DNA of 26,356 nt from contig SLFZ01000118.1 of NCBI GenBank assembly GCA_007123975.1, positions 1-26,356 of the forward strand. Reading direction: 5' to 3'. Below, piece by piece: positions 8,992 through 15,779 of the stretch; positions within the stretch are counted from its first letter, which is position 1; each line of letters begins with the position of its first letter. The translations under genes and the position numbers were made by a program. The DNA is from Candidatus Izemoplasma sp. (GTDB taxonomy: Bacteria > Bacillota_I > Bacilli_A > Izemoplasmatales > Izemoplasmataceae). The notes below the pieces were generated by a model that did not search any database, had not been told where the DNA came from, and saw only the letters and a list, made by a program, of their open reading frames with translations.

Positions 8992-9041
8992 AGGATTTGT
9001 CGTTGCGAAAACGGCCGTGTGAACACACCAAACGTGGCAAT

Positions 9042-9071
9042 AAAAAAGCGCCGGACGGTCGCCGGCGCTTT
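9042..9071 (-). terminator. Rho-independent terminator of hpf
   Basis: In the minus-strand reading, AAAGCGCCGG pairs perfectly with CCGGCGCTTT across a 7-base loop, and the T-run continues as TTTATT. It begins six bases after the hpf stop. The G+C-rich stem with U-tract makes a strong intrinsic terminator. Confidence 0.92.
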
Positions 9072-9076
9072 GGGTG

Positions 9077-9616
9077 TCATTCGGTTTCGATGAGGGCGTA
9101 TTTTCCATCGTCGCGGAGGTAGACAAGGGAGGTTTTATCCGTGGTATCGTCCTTGTAAAGGAAGAAGTCGTGTCCCAGCATCTCCATGGCGGTGATGGCT
9201 TCGTCGGTGGTCATTTTTTCAAGTTTGATTTCTTTGCGTTTTACAGGGGTTTTGACAAGTTCGCGTTCTAAGGCTTCGAGGTCGATTTCTTCGTTAAATA
9301 TTTCCGCGGTGCCTTCTTTCTTTTGCAAGCTTCGTGTGATCTTGGTTTTATTTTTGCGAATTTGGCTTTCGAGTTTGTCGATGGCGAGGTCAATGGCGGC
9401 GTACATGTCTTCTTCTTTTACCTCGGCGCGCATCGTGTAGTACTTGGTCGGAATCGTCACTTCGACCCGGTGGTGGTCTTTATAGGTTTTGCAGACCACG
9501 AAGGCGTCGAGTTCCTCCTTGAAGTACCGTTCGACCTTTGAGAGTTTGTCTTTGGCGTAGCTCTCGATGGCGTCGGTGACTTTGAATCCGTTCTTGCCTC
9601 TGACTTCAACAAGCAT
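9077..9616 (-). CDS. hpf: Ribosome hibernation promoting factor, long form
   Basis: This 179-residue long-form Hpf dimerises 70S ribosomes into 100S particles in stationary phase or under stress. The N-terminal S30AE/RaiA domain (~1-100) has VEVRGKNGFKVTDAIESYAKDKLSKVERYF and the DMYAAIDLAIDKLESQIRK helix. A linker leads to the C-terminal dimerisation domain (~120-179: KEIKLEKMTTDEAITAMEMLGHDFFLY and the YLRDDGKYALIE tail). The frame allows a TTG start three codons earlier, but AGGAG would then be immediately adjacent; the ATG at 9616 has it nine bases away and gives the normal N-terminus. An extended -10 promoter lies upstream and a strong terminator downstream, so it can be expressed alone. 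Confidence 0.96.
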   Translation of the reverse strand: MLVEVRGKNGFKVTDAIESYAKDKLSKVERYFKEELDAFVVCKTYKDHHRVEVTIPTKYYTMRAEVKEEDMYAAIDLAIDKLESQIRKNKTKITRSLQKKEGTAEIFNEEIDLEALERELVKTPVKRKEIKLEKMTTDEAITAMEMLGHDFFLYKDDTTDKTSLVYLRDDGKYALIETE

Positions 9617-9646
9617 CAAGATCAACTCCTTTGGTTTGATACTTAT

Positions 9647-9655
9647 ATTATATCA
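9647..9655 (-). promoter_or_regulatory. Extended -10 promoter element of hpf
   Basis: In the minus-strand reading, TGATATAAT is a perfect -10 hexamer with the extended TG, 30-40 bases before the hpf ATG. No good -35 hexamer is seen 17 bases upstream, as is common for extended -10 promoters. It lies in an A+T-rich patch after the comFC-like gene. Confidence 0.6.
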
Positions 9656-9690
9656 TAGGCAGGCGGTGAGGGTGAGCATTTCGTTTCATT

Positions 9691-10074
9691 TTACGCGCCA
9701 CCGCCACTGGAAGCGCCGAACATCGCCAAGGTCTTTTGGTCAAGCGCACGGCTGGCGTAAAGCCTCAGTGGATTTCCGAGTGCCCCAAGCAGCCTCAGCG
9801 CTTCGGCAGTTGGGGTTTCGTCACGGTCAAAGAGGTAAGGCGTCCCCCTTTCTTTGATGAGGTGTTTAAAGAATCGCCGCGTCAGGGCGGGGTGGTCGCC
9901 GGCGTGTTCGAGATGGCACACTTCCATTACCGTCGCTTCAAGCGGTATGACCGCTAGCGAGAGTGTTGCGCGCTCGTAAGCGACGCAGACATCGCACAAC
10001 TTGGTCTCATTAAAGAGGCTTTCAAAGGTCTGAGGACGAACATAAAAAGCGTGGCAGATCTGGCATGTGGGCAT
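9691..10074 (-). CDS. Short zinc-ribbon protein at the comFC position (probable reduced ComFC-like protein)
   Basis: This 127-residue protein begins MPTCQICHAFYVRP and continues to TKLCDVC, giving two CxxC pairs about 23 residues apart, as in the N-terminal zinc ribbon of ComFC/GntX-type proteins. After this I see no phosphoribosyltransferase motif (no acidic pair followed by TTG) and the protein ends about 100 residues short of usual ComFC length, with a Gly/Ser/Ala tail. The gene lies directly upstream of hpf, where comFC is found in Bacillus and relatives. I choose the ATG at 10074 because GAGGAGG stands nine bases before it; the open frame extends 27 codons upstream through the promoter. 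The ComFC link rests on the ribbon and on position. It could be an unrelated small zinc protein. Confidence 0.6.
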   Translation of the reverse strand: MPTCQICHAFYVRPQTFESLFNETKLCDVCVAYERATLSLAVIPLEATVMEVCHLEHAGDHPALTRRFFKHLIKERGTPYLFDRDETPTAEALRLLGALGNPLRLYASRALDQKTLAMFGASSGGGA

Positions 10075-10098
10075 GTGGCGCCTCCTCTCATTTCTATG

Positions 10099-10127
10099 AT
10101 AGTAAATGGACGAGAGATTTCTTTTAA
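10099..10127 (-). promoter_or_regulatory. Possible promoter of the comFC-like gene
   Basis: In the minus-strand reading, TTAAAA (10127-10122) is followed by 17 bases and TACTAT (10104-10099), each matching four of six consensus bases. It lies between the buk terminator and the comFC-like gene, where a new promoter is required. Confidence 0.45.
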
Positions 10128-10133
10128 GGCAAG

Positions 10134-10160
10134 AAAAAACCGTGTCTCGCGACACGGTTT
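10134..10160 (-). terminator. Rho-independent terminator of the VOR/buk operon
   Basis: AAACCGTGTC and GACACGGTTT form a perfect 10-bp stem with a GCGA tetraloop, and the T-run extends to six T in the minus-strand reading. The first bases overlap the buk TAA stop. This is a strong terminator closing the branched-chain operon. Confidence 0.95.
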
Positions 10161-11223
10161 AGGTATACTTTTTTGGCTCAATCTTACCGCTTAAGAAGGC
10201 GTGCATGTTGAAGGCGAGCGCCTCGAGTTCGTTTTCCCCGGGGTAGATGACGATGTCACCGAGGTGTTCGATGGTCTCGATTAGCGGTTGGATGATGTCT
10301 TGGTTGTACGCGAGGCCACCGGTTAAGATGATGGCGTCGAGCGAGCCTTTCGTGAGGGCGTGCAATGCGCCGATTTCTTTGGCGATTTGATGCACCATCG
10401 CTTTGACAACGCGCACGGCTTCGACGCGGCCGTCGTTGAGCATGTCGGACACCTCTTCGGCGTCTTTGGTGTTTAGGTAGCTGAACATGCCGCCGTAGCC
10501 GTGAATCAGTTTAAGCAGCTCTTGTTTGGTGTATTGGCCGCTGTAGGCGAGTTCGATGACGCTGACAACCGGCAGGCTGCCGGTGCGCTCGGGGCTGAAA
10601 GGCCCATCACCATCGAGGGCGTTGTTGACGTCGACTACTTGGCCGAGTTTGTGGTAGCCCACGCTGATGCCGCCACCGAGGTGGGCGACAATCAAGTGCA
10701 TCTCTTCGTAGGGTACGTTAACCTTTTTGGCGTAGGTGCGTGCGACGGCTTTTTGATTGAGCGCATGAAACAAGCTGCGTCGTTCGATGCCGTTAAGCCC
10801 GCTCATCTTTGCGACCTTATCCATCTCATCAACCACCACGGGATCGGCGATGTAGGCTTTTTTATCGACCTGACTCGCCAAGCGGTGGGCGATGAGCCCA
10901 CCGAGGTTGGAAGCGTGGGTGCCATAGGTGTTTTTCGAGAGGTCTTCAATCATCGTTTCATCGACTTCATAGAGTCCGCTGCTTAAGGGTTTTAAGAGCC
11001 CTCCGCGTCCGATGAATCCGTCGATGTCTTCGAGCTTGAAGTCGTTGGCGTAGAGAAAATCGAGGATGAGCGTTTGTCGGTACGGTATTTGATCGGCGAG
11101 TGTCTCGAAGGTGAGCATTTCGCCGTCATCGTGCTTAATCGTTTCTTTGGCAATGCGTTTTGTGTTGTGGAACACGGCAACTTTGGTGCTTGTGGAACCG
11201 GGGTTGATCGTCAGGATTTTCAT
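10159..11223 (-). CDS. buk: Butyrate kinase (probably acting on branched-chain acyl phosphates)
   Basis: This 354-residue ASKHA-fold kinase makes ATP from butyryl or branched acyl phosphate. Signatures are TINPGSTSTKVAVF at the N-terminus, GRGGLLKPLSSGLYEVD, the conserved ADPVVVDEM segment, VAHLGGGISVG and ILTGGLAYN. It is the last gene of the operon that begins with leucine dehydrogenase, 26 bases after the VOR gamma gene, with AAGGTGGTGA as ribosome binding site. That context argues for isobutyrate, isovalerate and 2-methylbutyrate production with substrate-level phosphorylation. The phosphotransbutyrylase partner (ptb), usually adjacent, is absent from this window. True substrate range cannot be read from sequence. 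Confidence 0.94.
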   Translation of the reverse strand: MKILTINPGSTSTKVAVFHNTKRIAKETIKHDDGEMLTFETLADQIPYRQTLILDFLYANDFKLEDIDGFIGRGGLLKPLSSGLYEVDETMIEDLSKNTYGTHASNLGGLIAHRLASQVDKKAYIADPVVVDEMDKVAKMSGLNGIERRSLFHALNQKAVARTYAKKVNVPYEEMHLIVAHLGGGISVGYHKLGQVVDVNNALDGDGPFSPERTGSLPVVSVIELAYSGQYTKQELLKLIHGYGGMFSYLNTKDAEEVSDMLNDGRVEAVRVVKAMVHQIAKEIGALHALTKGSLDAIILTGGLAYNQDIIQPLIETIEHLGDIVIYPGENELEALAFNMHAFLSGKIEPKKYT

Positions 11224-11249
11224 CCCTGTTTCACCACCTTAATCCGCCG

Positions 11250-11792
11250 TCAAGCGGCGAGTTTCATGCCGGTTTCTAACGCTTTCACGTTGATGTCCAT
11301 GAGCTTCGCTTTGTCGCCACTGAACGTTTTCTTAAAGACCTCGATGATGGCGTCTTTTTTGAAGATGCCGGTGGCTTGAATGTAGGCGCCAAGCATGATC
11401 ATGTTGGCGACACGGAGGTTGCCAAGTGCCAATGCTTCTTTGTTGGCGTCAATCGTGATAAGGCGTACATCGTCACGGTACTCATAGTCCTTGATGGCGG
11501 CGTCATTGACGATTAAGAGACCATCTTTTTTCAACTTGGGCTCAAACTTCTCAAGCGAAGGGAGGTTCAATGCGACGACGGAGTCGGGACGAGTGACGAC
11601 AGGGCTGTTGATCATTTTGTCGCTGATGGCGATGGAACAGTTTGCGGTGCCGCCACGGGTTTCCGGACCATAAGAGGGAATCCATACGGTGTTTAACCCT
11701 TCGTTGGTGGCGGCATAGGCGAGCATTTGTCCCATCAGCATGACGCCTTGTCCACCGAAGCCGGCGACGATGACTTGTTCGTGCTTCGCCAT
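11250..11792 (-). CDS. 2-oxoacid:ferredoxin oxidoreductase, gamma subunit (VOR type)
   Basis: This 180-residue protein is the gamma subunit of a four-subunit 2-oxoacid:ferredoxin oxidoreductase. It carries the VAGFGGQGVMLMGQ N-terminal motif and the GPETRGGTANCSI motif that mark this subunit. It works in the cytoplasm with the delta, alpha and beta subunits encoded just upstream to convert a 2-oxoacid plus CoA to acyl-CoA, CO2 and reduced ferredoxin. The ATG lies one base after the beta-subunit stop, and GAGGAG within the end of the beta gene is its ribosome binding site. Length fits separate gamma subunits rather than the beta-gamma fusions seen in some archaea. Confidence 0.93.
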   Translation of the reverse strand: MAKHEQVIVAGFGGQGVMLMGQMLAYAATNEGLNTVWIPSYGPETRGGTANCSIAISDKMINSPVVTRPDSVVALNLPSLEKFEPKLKKDGLLIVNDAAIKDYEYRDDVRLITIDANKEALALGNLRVANMIMLGAYIQATGIFKKDAIIEVFKKTFSGDKAKLMDINVKALETGMKLAA

Positions 11793-11793
11793 G

Positions 11794-12549
11794 TTAGTTC
11801 TCCTCCTTTGTGGCGTCTTTAAAGAGCCCGAGAGGGTAGTAAGGAATCATCTGATCGACGGCCCAGTTCAAGGAGTCTTGCGGTGTCATGCCCCAGTTGA
11901 CCGGGCATGTTGAAATGAACTCGATCATCGAGAAGCCTTGTTTTTTGGTTTGCACGTCAAACGCTTTTTGCAAGGCTTTTTTCGCTTTCCGAATGTGTTT
12001 GGGATCGTGGACGCTGACGCGCTCGAGGTAAGTTGCTCCCGGAACGGTCGCGAGCATTTCAGACATTCTCAAAGGCAGGCCGGCTTCAGCTTGTTCGCGC
12101 CCACGCGGTGATGTGGTCGTCTTTTGTCCAATCAAGGTGGTCGGTGCCATTTGTCCACCGGTCATGCCATAGATGGCGTTGTTGACGAAGATGACGGTGA
12201 TGTTTTCGCCGCGATGGGCAGAATGGACGATTTCGGCGAGGCCGATCGATGCGAGGTCGCCGTCGCCTTGGTAGGTGAATACCGTTGCCTCGGGGTTGAC
12301 GCGTTTGATGCCGGTTGCGACCGCGGGTGCGCGGCCGTGGGCGGCTTGTTGGGTGTCGCAGTTAAAGAACTCGTAACTCATGACGGAGCAACCGACGCTG
12401 GCGATGCCGACGGCGGTGTCGAGCAAGCCCTGTTCGACGAGCACTTCGCCGATGAGTTTATGGATGATGCCGTGGGTGCAACCCGGGCAATAGGTCAGTT
12501 GACGTTCGGTGAGACCTTCGGTCGGTTTATAGATGGTTTGGGCTTTCAT
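11794..12549 (-). CDS. 2-oxoacid:ferredoxin oxidoreductase, beta subunit (thiamine diphosphate binding)
   Basis: This 251-residue beta subunit carries the thiamine diphosphate/Mg site: YQGDGDLASIG followed by the NNAIYGMTGGQ motif (the GDG-x(20-30)-NN signature). CPGCTHG near residue 21 and GCSV near residue 54 resemble the conserved cysteines of related beta subunits. GMTGGQ followed by APTT is typical of the KOR/VOR class rather than pyruvate-specific enzymes. The ATG overlaps the alpha-subunit stop (ATGA), implying translational coupling and equal stoichiometry. Substrate preference for branched-chain 2-oxoacids is inferred from its neighbours. Confidence 0.94.
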   Translation of the reverse strand: MKAQTIYKPTEGLTERQLTYCPGCTHGIIHKLIGEVLVEQGLLDTAVGIASVGCSVMSYEFFNCDTQQAAHGRAPAVATGIKRVNPEATVFTYQGDGDLASIGLAEIVHSAHRGENITVIFVNNAIYGMTGGQMAPTTLIGQKTTTSPRGREQAEAGLPLRMSEMLATVPGATYLERVSVHDPKHIRKAKKALQKAFDVQTKKQGFSMIEFISTCPVNWGMTPQDSLNWAVDQMIPYYPLGLFKDATKEEN

Positions 12550-13616
12550 GCGGGTGACCCCCCTACAAGTTTACGGACTTCGTCAGCGATTTCATCGGCT
12601 TCTGGCACGATGCCACCGGCGCGACCGTAGAAGGCGAGCTTACGTTTGCCTTCGTTGACCATGCGGACGTCTTGGTGCATTTGACCAAGGCTCATTTCAA
12701 CGGTCAAGAGCATCTTCGCTGATTCGGGCAGTTTCTCGAACGCTTTTTCTGGGAACGGCCACAGCGTGATTGGACGCAACAGTCCGACTTTGATGCCTTC
12801 TTCACGAAGCGTTTCGATGACGCTGCGCACGACGCGCGCGACGGTGCCGTAGGCAACGATGACGATGTCGGCGTCGTCGGTTTGAATCATCTCATAACGC
12901 TGTTCTTTTTCGACCATTTCGTCGTATTTCTTCTTAAGGGCGAGGTTGTGTCCTTCAAGGCCTTGGGTGTCAAGGTGCAAGCTGACGATGGTGTTTCTTT
13001 TTCCACGTTCGCCGGACTTGCCGTTGGCGGCCCAGTCTTTTGGTGGAAGGTCCATCTTAGGAATCTCGTTGTCAAGGTCGACAGGCTCCATCATTTGGCC
13101 GATAAGGCCATCGACGGCAATCATTACCGGGTTGCGGTAATAATCGGCGATATCAAAGGCTTGGCGCACGAGGTCGACGGTTTCTTGAAGGGTTTCCGGT
13201 CCAAAGGAAAGCACGTGGTAGTCGCCGTTTCCGCCACCGCGTGTCACTTGGTTGTAGTCGCCTTGGCTCGGTTGGATGCTGCCGAGACCGGGTCCGCCGC
13301 GCATGACGTTGATGATGACGGCCGGCAGTTGGCTTCCTGCCATGTAACTGATGCCTTCTTGTTTTAAGGCGATGCCAGGGCTAGATGATGATGTCAATAC
13401 ACGAGCTCCGGCGCCGGCGGCGCCGTAAACCATGTTGATGGCGGCGACTTCGCTTTCGGCTTGGACAAACACGCGACCGTATTCTTTCATGTGATATGAG
13501 AGGTACTCGGGAACTTCGTTTTGCGGGGTAATCGGGTATCCGAAGAATGCATCGCAGCCGCCTTTGATTGCGGCGAGCGCCATTGCTTCGTTCCCTTTCA
13601 TCAGTACTTTGGCCAT
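12546..13616 (-). CDS. vorB: 2-oxoacid:ferredoxin oxidoreductase, alpha subunit (VorB, 3-methyl-2-oxobutanoate type)
   Basis: This 356-residue alpha subunit has the pyrimidine-binding N-terminus (MAKVLMKGNEAMALAAIKGGCD, FFGYPITPQNEVPEYL), the conserved SESE-like QAESEVAAINMVYGAAGAGARVLTSSSSPGI region split over domains I and II, and a transketolase C-terminal-like domain (VAYGTVARVVRSVIETLREEGIKVGLLRP). The N-terminus closely resembles proteins annotated as VorB in clostridia. GGAGTGATTGG before the ATG is the ribosome binding site, and the gene starts four bases after the delta-subunit stop. With beta, gamma and delta it forms the whole enzyme. Indole-pyruvate or 2-oxoglutarate use remains possible. 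Confidence 0.93.
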   Translation of the reverse strand: MAKVLMKGNEAMALAAIKGGCDAFFGYPITPQNEVPEYLSYHMKEYGRVFVQAESEVAAINMVYGAAGAGARVLTSSSSPGIALKQEGISYMAGSQLPAVIINVMRGGPGLGSIQPSQGDYNQVTRGGGNGDYHVLSFGPETLQETVDLVRQAFDIADYYRNPVMIAVDGLIGQMMEPVDLDNEIPKMDLPPKDWAANGKSGERGKRNTIVSLHLDTQGLEGHNLALKKKYDEMVEKEQRYEMIQTDDADIVIVAYGTVARVVRSVIETLREEGIKVGLLRPITLWPFPEKAFEKLPESAKMLLTVEMSLGQMHQDVRMVNEGKRKLAFYGRAGGIVPEADEIADEVRKLVGGSPA

Positions 13617-13620
13617 CCAA

Positions 13621-13845
13621 TCACTCCTTCACGAATCGTTCGACGGTGATGACCGAGTCCGGACAGATCATCGCGCAAAACGTACAAGCGATGCATTTTT
13701 CCGGATCGTTAACCATCAAGGGTGTGTAGCCTTTTTGGTTGGTCGTCGACGTATCTAATTCTAAAATATGGACCGGGCACTGATGCACGCATAAGGCACA
13801 GCCTTTGCATCTGTCCTGGTCAATAATAACTCTTCCTTTGGCCAT
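13621..13845 (-). CDS. 2-oxoacid:ferredoxin oxidoreductase, delta subunit (2[4Fe-4S] ferredoxin-like)
   Basis: This 74-residue protein has two canonical [4Fe-4S] motifs, CKGCALCVHQCP (residues ~13-24) and CIACTFCAMICP (~51-62), separated by a short beta-loop. It passes electrons from the thiamine site of the oxidoreductase to soluble ferredoxin. The sequence between the motifs (GYTPLMVNDPEKC) is typical of delta subunits of KOR/VOR enzymes. The ATG is nine bases after the ATPase stop, and GGAGGATATT provides the ribosome binding site. Confidence 0.93.
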   Translation of the reverse strand: MAKGRVIIDQDRCKGCALCVHQCPVHILELDTSTTNQKGYTPLMVNDPEKCIACTFCAMICPDSVITVERFVKE

Positions 13846-13854
13846 AATATCCTC

Positions 13855-14505
13855 CTATAACCAGTGTTTCGCAAGGTACCGCGTCAACGGACGCGTTTCT
13901 CCTGCGAAGTCTCCGGTGGTTTTCACGGTTGTTTCGACGAACGTCATGACGATGGGAACGCCGGTTTGTGCTTCGACTTCTTTGAGCACGGCTTCACCGT
14001 CGCGAATCGTTTGTTCGTCGGTGTACTCCAGCATGTTCGCGTTGTTGATGAGGCCGGTGACGCGAAGCTGGCTGGTGTTTTGAAGTTCGTCGATGACGCG
14101 GACGATTTTTTCCGCACTGTCGGTTTCCATGCGGTTGATGTTGATGACGACGAGGAAATCGAGGTTCTCCGGGTCTTTAATCATGTCACGGTATTGCATC
14201 ATGATTTTTGCGCCGTGCTTGGTGCCGCCGAGGTCATAGACGGCGCGCATACTCCTATTAACAAAAGGACGACTCCCTTTCGGACTGATGAAAGGGAGGT
14301 CGCTTCCTGCGGCATTCTCCAGGGTCGACTCGGCGACCTCGACGCCGTGTGATTCCAGCAGCGCACGCACGCTGCGCGAGCGAAAATACGGATTGATGAT
14401 GTCGAGGTCGACGAGCATGTCTGATTTTTCCTGGACGGCCAGATTGACCGCGATTTCCGATTTTCCCGAGCCGTAATGGCCCGTCAAAATCGTGATCCGT
14501 TTCAT
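13855..14505 (-). CDS. P-loop ATP-binding protein embedded in the VOR operon, function unknown
   Basis: This 216-residue protein starts MKRITILTGHYGSGKSEIAVNLA, a Walker A loop (GHYGSGKS) on the first strand, followed by LVDLDIINPYFRSRSVRALLESHGVEV, reminiscent of the DxD region of ParA/CooC/Mrp-type (SIMIBI) ATPases. Later LDFLVVININRMETDSAEKIVRVIDEL and VTGLINNANMLEYT look like the switch/Walker B strand and the base-recognition NN motif. The deviant lysine of ParA/MinD is not present. It overlaps the leucine dehydrogenase stop (ATGA) and is nine bases from the ferredoxin-like subunit, so it is co-translated with the oxidoreductase. From memory, similar proteins occur beside such oxidoreductases in other anaerobes. 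A maturation role (Fe-S or cofactor) is only a guess. Confidence 0.75.
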   Translation of the reverse strand: MKRITILTGHYGSGKSEIAVNLAVQEKSDMLVDLDIINPYFRSRSVRALLESHGVEVAESTLENAAGSDLPFISPKGSRPFVNRSMRAVYDLGGTKHGAKIMMQYRDMIKDPENLDFLVVININRMETDSAEKIVRVIDELQNTSQLRVTGLINNANMLEYTDEQTIRDGEAVLKEVEAQTGVPIVMTFVETTVKTTGDFAGETRPLTRYLAKHWL

Positions 14506-15575
14506 CCGCGCTTGACGAAATTCGAACGGACGCGGCTGATGAGTTTGATGCGTTCTTCGGCGAACATCAGCGCCGCTTGTTGGGTGTGGACATCGTTCTC
14601 GCGAGCGATTTCGTAGATGGATATGAGGCGGTCGTAGATTTTGACGATGTCGTTGTCGGCGTTGGCTTCGTTGTAGCCTTGGATTTCGTGGTATACGTTG
14701 ATCAGGCCACCGGCGTTGATGACGAAGTCGGGCGCGTAGAGGATGCCCTTATCTTTGAGCGCTTGGCTGTGTTTTTCTTCGTCTTCAGGGACGTTGTTGG
14801 CGGTGCCGGCGACGATTTTGCATTTCAGTTGTTTGATGGTTTTGTCGTTGATGACGGCGCCGAGTGCGCATGGTGCGAAGACGTCGACGTCAAGGCCGTA
14901 GATGTCGTCTGGTTCCACAAACTCAACGTCGGGGTACTTCTCGTTGATTTTTTTGATGTGTTTTTCGTTGACTTCGGTGTAGTAGATTTTTTTCGCTTTC
15001 GCTTCACGGAGGTACCCGATCAGGAAGTCACCGGTTTGTCCGGCTCCTTGCACGGCAAAAGTTTTCCCTTCAATTTTCGAGCTTCCAAACACTTCTTTGA
15101 GCGATGCACGGATGCCGTGGAAGACGCCGAGCGCAGTTTTTGGCGATGGGTTACCGCTTTTGTGCGCAAGGCCGACAACGTAGTCGGTTTCCATGTTCAC
15201 GAAATCAAGGTCTTTGGTGCCGACGTTGATGTCTTCGGCGGTAATGTAGCGGCCGTTGAGCGTTTGCACGTAACGCCCGAGTCCACGGAAGTACGCTTCG
15301 CTCTTGACTTTTTCAGCGTCGCCGATGAGGACGGTTTTGCCGCCGCCGAGGTTGAGGCCTGCTGCCGCGGCTTTGAAGGTCATGCCGCGTGCGAGGCGCA
15401 GCACGTCGATGGTTGCTTCTTCTTCGTTGTCGTAGTTCCAAAGCCGGGTGCCGCCTAGCGATGGCCCAAGTTGCGTGTTATGAATGCAGGTGATGCCTTT
15501 GAGGCCGGTCGCTTCGTCATGGAAAAACACCAGTTGTTCATACCCGTATTTCTCCATGTACTCAAATTTCTTCAT
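14502..15575 (-). CDS. bcd: Leucine dehydrogenase (Glu/Leu/Phe/Val dehydrogenase family)
   Basis: This 357-residue NAD-dependent amino acid dehydrogenase matches the short LeuDH form in length. Catalytic Lys80 lies in LNLGGGKTVLIGD, at the same residue number as in Bacillus LeuDH, with the substrate-loop signature GPSLGGTRLW and the dinucleotide fold AVQGAGQTGDFLIGYL (GAGQTG in place of the commoner GVGNVG). It deaminates Leu, Val and Ile to branched 2-oxoacids plus NADH and ammonia. It is first in the operon, supplying substrate for the VOR genes downstream. AAGGAGGATT lies before the ATG at 15575; a frame extension of ten codons upstream would pass through this site and is rejected. Confidence 0.93.
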   Translation of the reverse strand: MKKFEYMEKYGYEQLVFFHDEATGLKGITCIHNTQLGPSLGGTRLWNYDNEEEATIDVLRLARGMTFKAAAAGLNLGGGKTVLIGDAEKVKSEAYFRGLGRYVQTLNGRYITAEDINVGTKDLDFVNMETDYVVGLAHKSGNPSPKTALGVFHGIRASLKEVFGSSKIEGKTFAVQGAGQTGDFLIGYLREAKAKKIYYTEVNEKHIKKINEKYPDVEFVEPDDIYGLDVDVFAPCALGAVINDKTIKQLKCKIVAGTANNVPEDEEKHSQALKDKGILYAPDFVINAGGLINVYHEIQGYNEANADNDIVKIYDRLISIYEIARENDVHTQQAALMFAEERIKLISRVRSNFVKRG

Positions 15576-15616
15576 TAAAAAATCCTCCTTAGAAAAGATT
15601 CTCATTTCACAAATTT

Positions 15617-15640
15617 AAACGCCGTCACATGAAAGCGTTT
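15617..15640 (-). other. Inverted repeat in the 5' leader of the leucine dehydrogenase operon
   Basis: AAACGC and GCGTTT face each other across 12 bases, with a smaller TCA/TGA pair inside. In the minus-strand reading it lies between the predicted start site and the ribosome binding site, in a leader of about 70 bases. It could be an operator or an RNA hairpin; there is no following T-run, so it is not a terminator. Confidence 0.35.
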
Positions 15641-15651
15641 TTACACATCCG

Positions 15652-15680
15652 ATTATAACATTTACTTTTTGGGTTTTCAA
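15652..15680 (-). promoter_or_regulatory. Strong sigma-A promoter of the leucine dehydrogenase-VOR-buk operon
   Basis: In the minus-strand reading, TTGAAA (15680-15675), a 17-base spacer and TATAAT (15657-15652) form a near-consensus promoter, with TG just before the -10. It lies in an A+T-rich patch unlike the rest of the window and drives seven genes up to the terminator at 10134-10160. Confidence 0.88.
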
Positions 15681-15751
15681 TGATATTTGGGCATATTTTT
15701 GAAATCTGACGGTTCTTTTGTATGACAAATTATAAGCAACTACAAACAAGG

Positions 15752-15779
15752 AAAACGCCCTCGGGCGAGGGCGTTTTTA
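15752..15779 (-). terminator. Rho-independent terminator of leuS
   Basis: AAAACGCCCTC and GAGGGCGTTTT form an 11-bp perfect stem with a four-base loop, beginning in the TAA stop of leuS in the minus-strand reading. It isolates leuS from the leucine dehydrogenase operon. Confidence 0.93.

Noticed and set aside
9016..9028. GTGTG-AA-CACAC repeat upstream of the secA promoter, a possible operator
   Set aside because: Arms of only five bases with no second copy in the window; within chance expectation.
8938..9126. 63-codon N-terminal extension of secA
   Set aside because: It contains the secA promoter and the hpf terminator; the canonical MLKKLFDP start with GAGGTGA lies at 8937.
14577..15458. 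293-codon plus-strand open frame opposite leucine dehydrogenase (and a 303-codon one at 21521-22432 opposite citC)
   Set aside because: Composition is an artefact of the high-G+C third codon positions of the real minus-strand genes: Val/Asp/Phe-rich with no domain, and no ribosome binding site.
15596..15616. CodY-like box near AAATTTGTGAAATGA in the leucine dehydrogenase leader
   Set aside because: About 10 of 15 positions match the AATTTTCWGAAAATT consensus in an A+T-rich stretch; too weak to claim.
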